Shown here piece by piece: positions 23,721-33,391 of a stretch of DNA of 41,503 nt. The notes under the pieces were generated by a model. The model was given only the letters and a program-made list of their open reading frames with translations, did no database searches and had not been told where the DNA came from. Origin of the DNA: Candidatus Neomarinimicrobiota bacterium (GTDB taxonomy: Bacteria; Fidelibacterota; UBA8477; JABMPR01); the NCBI GenBank assembly GCA_016784545.1, contig JADHUM010000034.1, positions 1 through 41,503 of the forward strand, written 5' to 3'. The first letter of the stretch is position 1, and each line of letters starts with the position of its first letter. A program made the translations under genes and the position numbers.

Positions 23721-24833
23721 CTATTTTAACATAACCACTTTTGTGGATTCACTCACGCGTCCAGCATCTATTTGAACGATATAGAGTCCTGATGCCATCC
23801 CGCCACCCCAGGTATCCTGTCCATTCCATTTCAATTCATGGCGTCCCGGATCTGGCGCTTTGAGGCTGGTGGACCAGACCAGGCGTCCTGACAGATCAAA
23901 AATATTGACATCCACATCAGATCGCTCCTGCAATTCAAAAGAAATTGTTGTAAGCGGATTAAAGGGTGAAGGATAGGCTTCCACATTAAATAGGGCTGGC
24001 GTTATCTGTCCAGATTTCACCCCCATACTCATTTCGGCCTTGAAGGCGTATTCAAGGGTGTCCACAACGATATTCTCATGGGAGATAATCAGCCGATAGA
24101 CACAATCTCCATCTGCACCGGAGTGATTTACTTCATCAAAACTCAAGACCTGGTCTTCGACATCAGTGATAAGGTGAAGTTCATAGTCATAATCCAGGGA
24201 ATCCCGGACATAAAAATAGAATTCATCGCCTTCCCAGGGATAGGGATTGATGGCCATGCTATTAACCGGGATGTATTGATACCAGCAAGATTCGTAGGCA
24301 TAAATCCAGATCAAGTCCAGGTCGTCGGTGACTTGCTCAAGCACGGGTAGCAGGCTTTGCCCGACGCAACCGCCATTGGTCAACAGGAGCGAGTCAGTGG
24401 GGGGCGCATAGCCTGTGGTATAATAGGCTTCCTGCACATCCCCAATAGTGATAAAGGTTGGTGGTGTCAGCTGAAACGCTTCATCGTTGAGAAAGCCAAC
24501 AATGGCATAATTGCCTGCTGCAAAAGTTGTGTCCTCAGACCCGTGGAACCTCTCCCAGGTATGCGACATGGCAGGCTCCAGGGTGACCCAGGTATGGGCC
24601 AGTGTGCAGCCATAGTTGGGAGAGTCATAAGCTGCCCAGGCACCCAAATAGTAATTGAACTGACATCCCGTGGGCCAATTCAGAGTCACCGTTTCACCTG
24701 AGATATTGGTAACGGTCCCTGATATTCCTATGGTTGCGCCAGGCTGATACGCACTTGTGTCAGTTTCCACCGTGAATTGCACCTGAGCAAAGGCGGTGAC
24801 GGAAATGAGTAGGATTAATAATATTTTGTACAT
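23721..24833 (-). CDS. T9SS-sorted protein with BsuPI-like domain
   Basis: A 370-residue secreted protein. Signal peptide MYKILLILLISVTAFAQ. Residues 18-130 form an intracellular-proteinase-inhibitor (BsuPI)-like beta sandwich (VETDTSAYQPGATIGISGTV, TVTLNWPTGCQFNYYL, HTWVTLEPAMSHTWER). A middle region (about 140-275) of unknown type has paired cysteines. The T9SS sorting domain occupies about 290-370 (VEAYPSPFNPLTTISFEL ... ESTKVVMLK). The ATG follows a G8 tract that overlaps a hairpin. A related but shorter protein lies at 31012-31689. Confidence 0.82.
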   Translation of the reverse strand: MYKILLILLISVTAFAQVQFTVETDTSAYQPGATIGISGTVTNISGETVTLNWPTGCQFNYYLGAWAAYDSPNYGCTLAHTWVTLEPAMSHTWERFHGSEDTTFAAGNYAIVGFLNDEAFQLTPPTFITIGDVQEAYYTTGYAPPTDSLLLTNGGCVGQSLLPVLEQVTDDLDLIWIYAYESCWYQYIPVNSMAINPYPWEGDEFYFYVRDSLDYDYELHLITDVEDQVLSFDEVNHSGADGDCVYRLIISHENIVVDTLEYAFKAEMSMGVKSGQITPALFNVEAYPSPFNPLTTISFELQERSDVDVNIFDLSGRLVWSTSLKAPDPGRHELKWNGQDTWGGGMASGLYIVQIDAGRVSESTKVVMLK

Positions 24834-24844
24834 GATTACCCCCC

Positions 24845-24859
24845 CCTGAAAATTTCAGG
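24845..24859 (-). promoter_or_regulatory. Hairpin overlapping the ribosome-binding tract of the T9SS gene
   Basis: CCTGAAAATTTCAGG is a near-perfect inverted repeat directly next to the G-rich Shine-Dalgarno (eight G in the minus-strand mRNA) and 12 bases before the ATG at 24833. If folded in RNA it would hide part of the ribosome-binding site. Confidence 0.4.
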
Positions 24860-24949
24860 CCTTAATTTATCAATAAGTCAGGACCAGTGACAGGTGAATT
24901 CTGTTCTCCGGACTATATCCTGAAGGAGAAGAATCAATCCAAAAAGTCT

Positions 24950-25420
24950 TTAATTCAACCCCGTGTTAAATTGACCCTCAACCTGGATTCTGTCTTCGGG
25001 ACAGTTGTAACAACTCGAGGCAAAATTCTGGAGTTCAAGCTGAAAAATCCCGGAAATAGATGATTCCGTTCGCTTGGAGATGATCAAAAACCCGGATCGA
25101 GGTCCAAAACCGCCACCGAGATTGAAGTGGGTTAAAAATACCATGGTACCCTCTGCTTCAAAAGTTTCGCCGGTCCACGAGACGACCCCTTCCTGAAATT
25201 TCTCATGGAGAATGTCCATATGTATGGTGTCTGATACCTCCAGGGTTATTTGTTCATATTCTGTGTCCCCTAACATTCGGGTTCCCAGAACCGCTTGTGC
25301 TTCATACTGGATATTTTCGATGGTCAGGACTGCCTGGCCCGGATTGAGATCAAACCCACGAGAATCAGGATCTGAACAACCCACGAGAATCATGGCGAAG
25401 ATTATAATGAAGTGTTTCAT
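24950..25420 (-). CDS. Lipoprotein, function unknown
   Basis: About 156 residues. I use the ATG at 25420, which gives a clean lipoprotein signal (MKHFIIIFAMILVGC, lipidated Cys at 15); the frame extends upstream by nine codons that overlap the BI-1 gene's end. The mature part is beta-rich (VLTIENIQYEAQAVLGTRML, FLTHFNLGGGFGPRSGFLII) and has a Cys pair near the end (CYNC). No family recognised. Confidence 0.65.
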   Translation of the reverse strand: MKHFIIIFAMILVGCSDPDSRGFDLNPGQAVLTIENIQYEAQAVLGTRMLGDTEYEQITLEVSDTIHMDILHEKFQEGVVSWTGETFEAEGTMVFLTHFNLGGGFGPRSGFLIISKRTESSISGIFQLELQNFASSCYNCPEDRIQVEGQFNTGLN

Positions 25421-25427
25421 ATCAATC

Positions 25428-26090
25428 CTATCTCCGTCTCCCCACAATTCTCAACACTCTCAGGAACAGATTGATGATATCCATGTACAGGGCGGCGGCA
25501 CTGTCCACCGCATTATCCAGGGTTTTGGGGATTTGATTGGCCCGGCCCCAATCATAACCGATATATCCGCAAAAGATGGCGGCCACAGCCCAGTCCAGCC
25601 AGTTCGAATGCATTCCAAGGATAAATATCTGGAACATCTCCACAATGATAACAGCAATCAGGGCCCCGGTGAGGGCACCACTTATTTTCTGGAAAAATGC
25701 GGGGTAGGCGGCGCCCAGAATCATCATGATGATGGTGACTCCTCCAGTTATCTGTATGGCTTCCAGGACAATGTCCGGACTGTATTGTGAGACCACCATA
25801 TTGACAATGAGTCCAAAGGGCACCACCACAAAATTGTAACCTATAAAACTTTTTACAGGATCGTTGGATTTGGTAAAGAGGTGTATGCCATACATGGCAG
25901 AACCAAAGTACAGGATGATAAACACCAGGCTATTGATACTCCGGAGATATTCAGGGTCTACAGCCTGAACGATGATCCAGTTGACGAAGAAGCCCCAGAA
26001 CAGGACTGCACCCATGGCCAGGTTGTACTGGGCATCTGAAATGATTTTATCTGTGGTGGTGGTTCTCTGGAATACGTTTGATTCCATCAT
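25428..26090 (-). CDS. Bax inhibitor-1 family membrane protein (YbhL/YccA-like)
   Basis: A 220-residue integral membrane protein with about six to seven spans. The order of segments (LAMGAVLFWGFFVNWIIVQ, YFGSAMYGIHLF, NFVVVPFGLIVNMVV, GVTIIMMILGAAYPAFF, ALTGALIAVIIVEMFQIFIL) and the end AALYMDIINLFLRVLRIVGR are typical of bacterial BI-1 proteins, which in some cases act as proton-sensitive calcium leak channels. The acidic residues in the last segments (YDWGRANQI, YMDI) fit the di-aspartyl sensor region. The ATG follows AGGAGGG. Confidence 0.85.
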   Translation of the reverse strand: MMESNVFQRTTTTDKIISDAQYNLAMGAVLFWGFFVNWIIVQAVDPEYLRSINSLVFIILYFGSAMYGIHLFTKSNDPVKSFIGYNFVVVPFGLIVNMVVSQYSPDIVLEAIQITGGVTIIMMILGAAYPAFFQKISGALTGALIAVIIVEMFQIFILGMHSNWLDWAVAAIFCGYIGYDWGRANQIPKTLDNAVDSAAALYMDIINLFLRVLRIVGRRR

Positions 26091-26125
26091 GGGGGAAAGC
26101 CCTCCTGTTTAAAAGTTATGGGGCG

Positions 26126-26368
26126 TCAATTCTGGGACGATATGCCATTTGTCGGAATGAGCTTCGTCTCTGGATTCTCTAATTTGTATCCCAGATCAGC
26201 GACCTGTTCTTCAAGTGAAATTACTTTTTGCTCAAGGGCATGTATGCGCTGTTCAAGAATTGCCCCGGAGAATTTCTCATAGTATACCTGCCGGTTGGGT
26301 GTCTTTATTAAAAACAGTACAATGAACAATGTCAGGCCAAGCATTCCAAACCGTGTTTTTGAATCCAT
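26126..26368 (-). CDS. Small membrane-anchored coiled-coil protein
   Basis: An 80-residue protein with one N-terminal membrane span (MLGLTLFIVLFLI) and a heptad-like segment (ILEQRIHALEQKVISLEEQV, then ADLGYKLENPE) predicted as a short coiled coil facing the periplasm. The ATG follows GGAGAATGAG. It sits between BI-1 and another exported protein. No known family. Confidence 0.6.
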   Translation of the reverse strand: MDSKTRFGMLGLTLFIVLFLIKTPNRQVYYEKFSGAILEQRIHALEQKVISLEEQVADLGYKLENPETKLIPTNGISSQN

Positions 26369-26426
26369 CTCATTCTCCTTGCATATTTAATCAAATTTCT
26401 TGGCTTATGACTTTTCGGCACAAGCG

Positions 26427-26912
26427 TCAGAGATCAAGTGCATATTTTGAATAAAGCTCCCCATCGAAATAGTAGGTGTACAACCCCGAGGTGGTGATGG
26501 CAGCCGTATAACCAATGCCCGCTCCCAGTGCACCAAATAAGGCGCCCCAAAGTTCAGGTTTGGCCAGGGCATCCTCCTCATCAGGGGTGGCAATATATCC
26601 CAGAGTTCCAAACATCAGAGCACCCATAAGGGCAAGGGGGACATGGTCTAGTTTAATTTCCTGGATGATACTAATCTCATCCCGATCAAAGGTCTTGCTC
26701 TCACCGTTTTTATAATAGCCCACAACAACATCTGTTCCGATTTCCACCACTCGAAACTCGATCGCCTGGTCATCTCCAATAAAGACAACGGGATTGCTTC
26801 TCAATCGAAATGTCTCTCCGGCCTCCACCAGTTTGTGTCTGTCGGCACCAGGGGATGTAGACATGAAAATGATGCTGATTAGAAACGCCGTTTTAACACA
26901 ACTGATATTCAT
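26427..26912 (-). CDS. Exported protein with glycine-rich membrane segments, function unknown
   Basis: A 161-residue protein. The N-terminal signal (VKTAFLISIIFMSTSPGA) is followed by a small beta domain (AGETFRLRSNPVVFIGDDQ, VVGYYKNGESKTFDRDEI) and by two Gly/Ala-rich hydrophobic segments (LALMGALMFGTLGYIA, ALFGALGAGIGYTAAI) that look like glycine-zipper membrane helices. Such proteins are common in the FCB outer envelope and their function is unknown. Confidence 0.6.
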   Translation of the reverse strand: MNISCVKTAFLISIIFMSTSPGADRHKLVEAGETFRLRSNPVVFIGDDQAIEFRVVEIGTDVVVGYYKNGESKTFDRDEISIIQEIKLDHVPLALMGALMFGTLGYIATPDEEDALAKPELWGALFGALGAGIGYTAAITTSGLYTYYFDGELYSKYALDL

Positions 26913-26930
26913 TGTTCTTTATCCGGCAAT

Positions 26931-27557
26931 TTAAAGCCCGACATCTCTGAGAAACTGATTGGTAAAATAGACCACTCTGTTGTTGGCCTTATTGAGCACT
27001 GCGCTATAGGCATTTACATCTGTTTTGGTTTTTTTGAAGGTCTCTGCCCGGGTATTGGCTCTACCATAGATGGTTCGTTTATGGGTATGTCCCTTGTGGG
27101 TGATGATGACCTCCACCCGAACCTCGGCGGTGTATAGTCTGGTACCGTGGATGAACAACAATGAGTTCAGGGTGGTTGCCTGGTCGTTTTCGGTGGCCTC
27201 AGATGAAATCGTTACCCATTTCAAGCCCATGTCGATCTGGGCTGGCTCTGAACCAGAGGTATTGGCAAAACGATAGCGCATGAAGTCGTTCAGCATCTGG
27301 GTGAGGACGACATATTCATTGTAGACCATTTCATCTTCAACAGGGTATAAGACGTTGCCATCCCCTTTCTCATATTGGAAGAAGGAGCCGCTGGTCAGCT
27401 GGTTTTCAAGCTTGAAGACAATTGGAATGGAGTCATTGACCTCCAAATCGTATACCAGCTCATCATCCAGCGATGTGCTCATGGGAATGTTGGTTGAACA
27501 GGCAATCGTGCAGATCGTCACAATTGCAATTACTGATAACTGTTTGATGTTTTTCAT
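26931..27557 (-). CDS. Lipoprotein, function unknown
   Basis: A 208-residue lipoprotein starting at ATG 27557 (GAGAGGAATAATG), which gives MKNIKQLSVIAIVTICTIAC with the lipidated Cys at 20; the 60 codons upstream in frame overlap the previous T9SS gene and are not plausible. The mature part has VYDLEVNDSIPIVFKLENQL and a later beta-rich domain (TRLYTAEVRVEVIITHKG) resembling lipoproteins that contribute to envelope assembly. No family assigned. Confidence 0.65.
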   Translation of the reverse strand: MKNIKQLSVIAIVTICTIACSTNIPMSTSLDDELVYDLEVNDSIPIVFKLENQLTSGSFFQYEKGDGNVLYPVEDEMVYNEYVVLTQMLNDFMRYRFANTSGSEPAQIDMGLKWVTISSEATENDQATTLNSLLFIHGTRLYTAEVRVEVIITHKGHTHKRTIYGRANTRAETFKKTKTDVNAYSAVLNKANNRVVYFTNQFLRDVGL

Positions 27558-27642
27558 TATTCCTCTCAGTAGTCCTTCTCTTTTATCTTTTTTCAAAGTC
27601 TTTCGGGGCTGCGATGTGACTACCCCAGGTACACACCCCATG

Positions 27643-30600
27643 CTAACGAATGAGCAGGGCTTTCTGAACCAGTCTAAATTCCGAAGTGGTAAGCGTGATG
27701 AGATAAACACCGCTGGCTGCCTGATTGCCACTGTCATTTAGACCATTCCACTGCAGGCTCTGGTAGCCAGCTGGACTTCCTGATATTTCCCGGTTCCAGA
27801 TCTCTCGACCCAGAAGATCATAAATGCTGATGAATACATCAGCCTGCTCGGGAATACGATAGTGAATGGTGGTACTGGGATTGAAAGGATTGGGATACAC
27901 CCTGAGCTGTTTCAACTCAAACCCATCAGGGTTCTCAGGATCATCTGCGTTACTGGAGCCAGCGGTGGTCCAGGTGTAAACATCTGTGCCTGCAATAATC
28001 GGATTCAGATATGTCAAATAAAGCTCATCACCAATGCTGAAAATGGAGTTTTGGCTAAACTGCCAACACCAGCCGGAATGTGGATTGTTAAAGAGCTCCT
28101 GGAGTGAATCACCATGGGTGGCATAATCTTGAAAGAAGACCACCACCCAATCAATATCGAGACGTGACTCCCAATTATCCAGCGTCGTGTCCTGGATGCC
28201 ACCCGTATTGTTATTGTCTTTTATACCCACACAGAGCTGCATGTTTTGCTCAACATCCCACACTTCAAATGGTATGGATATAAGTCGGGGCACGTTGCCC
28301 TCAGATCGAACCCATACTGAAGCATTTTGTCCTGATTCTGTAAAACGAATCTCCAGATCTCCCTGGAGCGCAACGGGGTCAGTTGACCCACCTCCCACAC
28401 CAGGAATATCGCCCACTCTATCACTACCAACTGCCCCAAAATCACTGGAAAATCCCTGGATGCGGACTTCATGGTATATATCCCAATGAAGAATAAACCA
28501 GGTATCAAGACCCCTGTCCTCAAGTTCGAAATAATCATAGGCATAGCCGACACCACACAGGGTATCCATATGCACCATTGTTGTCATTGATGCATCGGTC
28601 CAGGCCAGGGAGTCAACACCACCAGGCGATACTGCCAGAAGCTCTATTGTTGCATGTTGGTTCGGCTCAATATTCTCAGTCTGTTGCCACCCGCTATTGA
28701 ACAGGGGGGGGCCGAAAATGATATCGGCAATAGTCACTTCGAATCCATCAACATAGAATTGGCCGCCTGACTCACCACCGGATAAAATGGTTTCACTTGA
28801 TCCATCCGATTCTTTGTTCAAGTGCCATGCCCCATGCTGGGCGCTTGAATCATAAGTAAAGTCTATTTCATAAGCCTCGCCGCTGAGATGGCTGGGGTCA
28901 AGCACATCAATGGTAACCGATGCTTGTGCGGATCCTGTGTGTATGACAGACAAGGTGTCCCGGGGAGCGAAGCCTCCACCAGTTGGGTTGGGTTGAACAC
29001 TTACGATTTGGCGCGGCGCCATAATGCTGGGCGGATTCCAGCCGTTGTCATAGAAATAGGGGCGCAACGAAAAGTAGTACTCCTGGCCATTGACCAGGGC
29101 AGCTCCACCATTTAGAGCATCCTCTGCAATATAAGCTATATGTTCCAAACCGGAGTTATTCCCATAGTGAGCGATCCGGTTCTGGATGGTCCCTGTAATG
29201 GGGTCAAAATATTGCTCCATGATGATACCGACATCGTTAACCACGTCAAAGGTGTTGATATTGGACCATGGACCCTGGTTTGTTTCCCCCTGGTATAACT
29301 CATAACCTTCAAATTCATAGTTTAACAATCCAAAGTATCCCCAATCGGCTGCCTCATATTCAGCCGCACCTTCGAACCAATTAAGTACAATCTCCTGGTC
29401 ATAGCCACTACCACTGAAAATGACAGCAGGGTCGGTAGGGTTGATGGGTTCATATCCTTCGTTAAAGTCATCTCGAACAATATTGCTGAAGGTTTTCATG
29501 GCGGTGATAGCATTGAGATTGTTTGTGCCCCTGGCAATTACTAATGCGGCGTGAATAACCTGTACACCAGGCTCACCAAAATCGGCCATTCCATTTCCAT
29601 TGCTGTCTTCCCAGGGGGGCATTGTAAATGGTCCCATACTCATGAGGTTTCGACGATCCCCTGGAACTGATGTGTCATATTCAGTCCAACCGATACCCGT
29701 TTCTGGATCGCCTGGATATATAAATGTTGTGATGGGTTGGTTTTGATCCAAATACTCATGCCGTGGCTCTCCCTGGGCACTTAAGCCCTGCATAAGATTG
29801 TATGCCTCTACTGCAATTTCAGGATCACCAAACAGATTGTCGCCATTTGTAAAAGGATTAAACGCCGTCATGTCCAGGGTGGTTTTGTCCAGGTAGGTTT
29901 CCCCTCCATAAAAGGTGGTGTCACCGCTGGAAGGCACTATGGGGCCTTGCAGAATCGTATATCCAACGGCCGGAGGCGCACTCCCATAATCCTGATCAGA
30001 GGTGGAGCCATTATAAAAATAACCCAGGTTTGATGGTGGATCACAGCCCACAAAATCATCAGTGGCATTTCCCACATCAGCATCAGTCCAAAAAGCATAG
30101 TAAGCATCATTGATAGTTTGTCCGCCCTTATTTACCAGTGTGATGGTATGGAATTGGACATTCTCATACATGGCGTTTATAGGAAGCGTGTAGAGCAGAA
30201 CCTGAGCTTCAATTCCCAGGGGTTGTGAATTCCAGAGGTTGGCATGTGATTCAGGATGCCAGTCATTCACCACGTACCATGCCATGAATTCACCTGCAAA
30301 TGCAGGGGGATCCTCACCAGTTATAAGCACACCATCCGGAGCATCATAAGTTCCATCCAGATCAAAGTCGTTAAAACTTTCATCAGCATCCCATATCCCG
30401 TTATCGTTCTCGTCTTCAAAATATTCACCATCATGAGCTGGTGCGCCATCGCTGGCAGGCCAGGTGGCATATTCCCGATTATAATCGACAGAACTTATAT
30501 CAGAATTATCCCCCATCTGTATGGTGAATACTTGATAATCGGGGGAGTTTGGTGAGGATTGTCCTGTGGGTAGTTGGGTTTGTGTATCGTAAGGGATGAT

Positions 30601-30927
30601 GCCTGGAGAATATTCAGATTGAAACTCTGCAGCAGCTGTGCGGACATCACCATTTATTTTGCCTCCCACCCAGAAACCTGATGCAAAGACAGCTGTTTGG
30701 CCAGTCCCTCTGGGCCATTCTAATCCCGAACTTCCTGTGGGTATATGACTAACCAATTGACCGTTGTTTCCAACCCAATTTCGGATCTGATTTCCATCAA
30801 ATATCACGAATTCAAGTGTGGATGCTTTGCTTAAAGCGTTTGACTTTTTGTCTTCTGCCAATACAACGTTCAACAAAACGAAGAGGAGCACGATGTAAAG
30901 AAATGGTCTGTTGGAATTGTGATTCAT
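27643..30927 (-). CDS. Very large T9SS-sorted surface protein with calcium-loop motifs
   Basis: About 1094 residues from ATG 30927 (AGGGGTAGCAACATG), which places the signal peptide (FLYIVLLFVLLNVVLA) correctly; 13 more codons upstream are in frame. EF-hand/dockerin-like Asp-rich loops occur (DENDNGIWDADES, DFDLDGTYDAPDG, DSNGNGMADFGEPG), likely calcium sites. The type is frequent in Marinimicrobia-like genomes, with a repeated 'vFasGFWVGGKING' beginning. The last ~85 residues are a T9SS sorting domain (RVYPNPFNPSTTIHYRIP ... LVQKALLIR). Function unknown, probably a cell-surface or released protein. Confidence 0.85.
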   Translation of the reverse strand: MNHNSNRPFLYIVLLFVLLNVVLAEDKKSNALSKASTLEFVIFDGNQIRNWVGNNGQLVSHIPTGSSGLEWPRGTGQTAVFASGFWVGGKINGDVRTAAAEFQSEYSPGIIPYDTQTQLPTGQSSPNSPDYQVFTIQMGDNSDISSVDYNREYATWPASDGAPAHDGEYFEDENDNGIWDADESFNDFDLDGTYDAPDGVLITGEDPPAFAGEFMAWYVVNDWHPESHANLWNSQPLGIEAQVLLYTLPINAMYENVQFHTITLVNKGGQTINDAYYAFWTDADVGNATDDFVGCDPPSNLGYFYNGSTSDQDYGSAPPAVGYTILQGPIVPSSGDTTFYGGETYLDKTTLDMTAFNPFTNGDNLFGDPEIAVEAYNLMQGLSAQGEPRHEYLDQNQPITTFIYPGDPETGIGWTEYDTSVPGDRRNLMSMGPFTMPPWEDSNGNGMADFGEPGVQVIHAALVIARGTNNLNAITAMKTFSNIVRDDFNEGYEPINPTDPAVIFSGSGYDQEIVLNWFEGAAEYEAADWGYFGLLNYEFEGYELYQGETNQGPWSNINTFDVVNDVGIIMEQYFDPITGTIQNRIAHYGNNSGLEHIAYIAEDALNGGAALVNGQEYYFSLRPYFYDNGWNPPSIMAPRQIVSVQPNPTGGGFAPRDTLSVIHTGSAQASVTIDVLDPSHLSGEAYEIDFTYDSSAQHGAWHLNKESDGSSETILSGGESGGQFYVDGFEVTIADIIFGPPLFNSGWQQTENIEPNQHATIELLAVSPGGVDSLAWTDASMTTMVHMDTLCGVGYAYDYFELEDRGLDTWFILHWDIYHEVRIQGFSSDFGAVGSDRVGDIPGVGGGSTDPVALQGDLEIRFTESGQNASVWVRSEGNVPRLISIPFEVWDVEQNMQLCVGIKDNNNTGGIQDTTLDNWESRLDIDWVVVFFQDYATHGDSLQELFNNPHSGWCWQFSQNSIFSIGDELYLTYLNPIIAGTDVYTWTTAGSSNADDPENPDGFELKQLRVYPNPFNPSTTIHYRIPEQADVFISIYDLLGREIWNREISGSPAGYQSLQWNGLNDSGNQAASGVYLITLTTSEFRLVQKALLIR

Positions 30928-31011
30928 GTTGCTACCCCTGTTTTGTTGTTGGTCTCTCGTCTTCATTTTTTACCCGCTTCCCAGCACATAACTTCTGGCT
31001 GTGAGTCTATA

Positions 31012-31689
31012 TCATCGCAAATAGACCATCTTCGCTACACTTGAATTATCGCTTGCCTGAAGCCTTGCGAAATACATCCCCCCAGCAACTTCTCGATCGC
31101 TATGATCCCTTCCATTCCAACTCACGGTGTAGCTACCTGGAGGTTGAGATATGGAAACCAGTCGATTTACTTCTCGACCGGAAATGTCATAAATGAACAG
31201 TGTAACCTCTGCGTATTCTGGTATATCGTATTTGATGGTTGTGCTGGAATTGAATGGATTTGGATAATTTTGGACCAGGGAAGTTTTTTGGGGCTTCCCA
31301 GTTTCAGATTCAATGGCAAGTGGACTAACTGAGATATGGGTTGTGTCGTTGGAAATCCCGTAATTATCAACCAATCCCACTATTTCATGATAACCTGGTT
31401 CGATTGCCCAGTGATGTATAATATTCCAAATATATGTTGAATCGGGAAGAATCGTGAGATTTGAGGTAATGCCTAAACCAGCCAATTGAAAATCACCATC
31501 AATTGCATAATTCCACTGCAGGGATGACCCCCAATTTAAAAACAGCGTGTCGTTTGTCGTATTGTGTCCAGAAACATATATTTCAACTGGCTCATTATAA
31601 TAATATTCAACTTTATCCGTATAGACACGCACGTCCAGCTGAGCAAGGCTAACGGAAAGTAGAAGAATATGGCTGATTATATATTTCAT
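31012..31689 (-). CDS. T9SS-sorted protein with BsuPI-like domain (short)
   Basis: A 225-residue secreted protein: signal peptide (MKYIISHILLLSVSLAQ), one BsuPI-like domain (about 18-130; VYTDKVEYYYNEPVEIYVSG, DTLFLNWGSSLQWNYAI, DSTYIWNIIHHWAIEPG), then a T9SS sorting domain (about 145-225; NYPNPFNSSTTIKYDIPEYA ... AKMVYLR). The last ~50 residues are nearly identical, also in DNA, to those of the next two upstream genes. Likely surface-anchored; the inhibitor function is not proven for this family. Confidence 0.82.
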   Translation of the reverse strand: MKYIISHILLLSVSLAQLDVRVYTDKVEYYYNEPVEIYVSGHNTTNDTLFLNWGSSLQWNYAIDGDFQLAGLGITSNLTILPDSTYIWNIIHHWAIEPGYHEIVGLVDNYGISNDTTHISVSPLAIESETGKPQKTSLVQNYPNPFNSSTTIKYDIPEYAEVTLFIYDISGREVNRLVSISQPPGSYTVSWNGRDHSDREVAGGMYFARLQASDNSSVAKMVYLR

Positions 31690-31702
31690 TTCTACCCTCG
31701 CT

Positions 31703-33391
31703 TCATCTCAAATAAACCATCTTGGCTACACTTGAATTATCGCCAGCCTGAAGCCTTGCGAAATACATCCCCCCAGAAACTTCTCGACCGTTATGATCCT
31801 CTCCATTCCAACTCACCTTGTAGCTACCTGGAGCTTGTGATTTTAAAACCAATCGACTTACTTCTCCACCAGACATGTCATAGATGATCAATGATACTTC
31901 TGAATGATCAGGTAGATCGTACTCCATGGTTGTTGAAGGATTAAAGGGGTTGGGATATAATGATAGTAAAAGGTGTCTTTTGGGTAGATTTCGCGGTTCG
32001 TCAATACTGGTGATACTCCCCAAAGTTCCTGTATATCCAACCTGAGTTGCAAAGATACGATAATTATCTTCATATACATAAATGGCTCCGCCTTCACCAT
32101 CTGACACGGCATATGATGCTTGTTGGCTATAAATGTCGCTGGGTGTAGTGCGAACTGGATGCTCCCAAAGTGCATTCCCCTGGAAGTCCAGACGTTGTGC
32201 AAAATGAGCTTGAGAACAAAATCCAGCATGATGGATGACAATAAACGAACTATCATCTGCCATGGTCGCAGGAGACCAACTCCCATCCGAGATTAGTGAA
32301 AAGGCTCCGGTAATCCCATACTTCAAACTTCCATCAGCATTAATCCATTGACTAAAATTTCTATCTGATACGTCTTCCTTTCGGTATTGGATGATTGCAC
32401 CTCCATCTTCATCGGGCAATAGATGAAAAGTAAAATCTGACGTATCTGAAATGACAATACCGGCATCTGACCAGAGATGTTCGAAAGATAGATTGGTCTT
32501 GAACACCCTATCATGATAATTCATGAAAAACAAGTTGTCCGACGAATCCAATTGGAATCGCCCAATATTCCCGAGATTGAAATCGTGAGCCGTATCTAAG
32601 AGCAAGACCCCATTATCATCCATTAATTGTGCATAAATCGTGTTTGTTGCAGAGATAACCAACACCTGAGAAGCTGAAGTAACCTTGAGATATCTAATGT
32701 CTCGACCGGGTATGTCAAACAAAACACCTAGACTGTCCCAAACTATCTGGCCATCGGGACTAATCTTTTGCATCCACATTCTATCGATATCATCTCGACT
32801 ATCGCCCCAAATGACATAAGCACCGCCTTCGTGATCAGCAATGGAATAACTGTAAACACCGCTACGATTGTCTGATCCTGAGGCATTTTCGGGGGTTAGA
32901 ATGATACCATTTCCCCACAATTTATCTCCCTCTGGCGAAATCTTTTGGACTCTTATTTTTGCTTCGAATTCAGATTCCCAGTAGTAGTATACATCTGAAT
33001 AGGACATAATTAAGCTGCTGTCTGAAGCGAGTGAAATCATTGGAAAGCGGTGTCCACTGAGATATGCTCCCCATTGAGCATCCAAATCCAGGGGACCCCA
33101 AACAACATTTCCGCCATGGTCCACTCTGCTGCATCTTGCATTGCCAACATAATCACTGGTTGCGATGTAGGCTCCTCCCTGACCATCACTGATCGCGTTT
33201 ATCCAGATTCCTTGACTTATCTCGAGAGATGAGTCTGGAGAGGTTGGCCATTGTGCTTGAAGGTTGAAGGGAATCAACATGAGTATGAAAGCAACCCCAA
33301 TTAGTCCAAAGTAGCTCTTATTCCACGGTTCGTTCACAAATAGAGTCTTTAAAAATCTCTCCCGCATTCCTTTTGACTTGAGCTTCATCAT
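31703..33391 (-). CDS. T9SS-sorted protein with beta-propeller-like repeats
   Basis: A 562-residue secreted protein. After the export signal (YFGLIGVAFILMLIPFNLQAQ, about residues 27-46) the body has repeated strands with W, G and D spacing (GGAYIATSDYVG, GGAYVIWGDSRDDIDRMWMQ, GGAIIQYRKEDVSDRN, GGAIYVYEDNYRI), the 'DGqGGAy' motif of a propeller-like protein family in FCB surface proteins. The C-terminal ~80 residues are a T9SS sorting domain (YPNPFNPSTTMEYDLPDHSE ... AKMVYLR). The ATG overlaps the upstream gene's TGA (ATGA), so translation is coupled. Confidence 0.82.
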   Translation of the reverse strand: MMKLKSKGMRERFLKTLFVNEPWNKSYFGLIGVAFILMLIPFNLQAQWPTSPDSSLEISQGIWINAISDGQGGAYIATSDYVGNARCSRVDHGGNVVWGPLDLDAQWGAYLSGHRFPMISLASDSSLIMSYSDVYYYWESEFEAKIRVQKISPEGDKLWGNGIILTPENASGSDNRSGVYSYSIADHEGGAYVIWGDSRDDIDRMWMQKISPDGQIVWDSLGVLFDIPGRDIRYLKVTSASQVLVISATNTIYAQLMDDNGVLLLDTAHDFNLGNIGRFQLDSSDNLFFMNYHDRVFKTNLSFEHLWSDAGIVISDTSDFTFHLLPDEDGGAIIQYRKEDVSDRNFSQWINADGSLKYGITGAFSLISDGSWSPATMADDSSFIVIHHAGFCSQAHFAQRLDFQGNALWEHPVRTTPSDIYSQQASYAVSDGEGGAIYVYEDNYRIFATQVGYTGTLGSITSIDEPRNLPKRHLLLSLYPNPFNPSTTMEYDLPDHSEVSLIIYDMSGGEVSRLVLKSQAPGSYKVSWNGEDHNGREVSGGMYFARLQAGDNSSVAKMVYLR

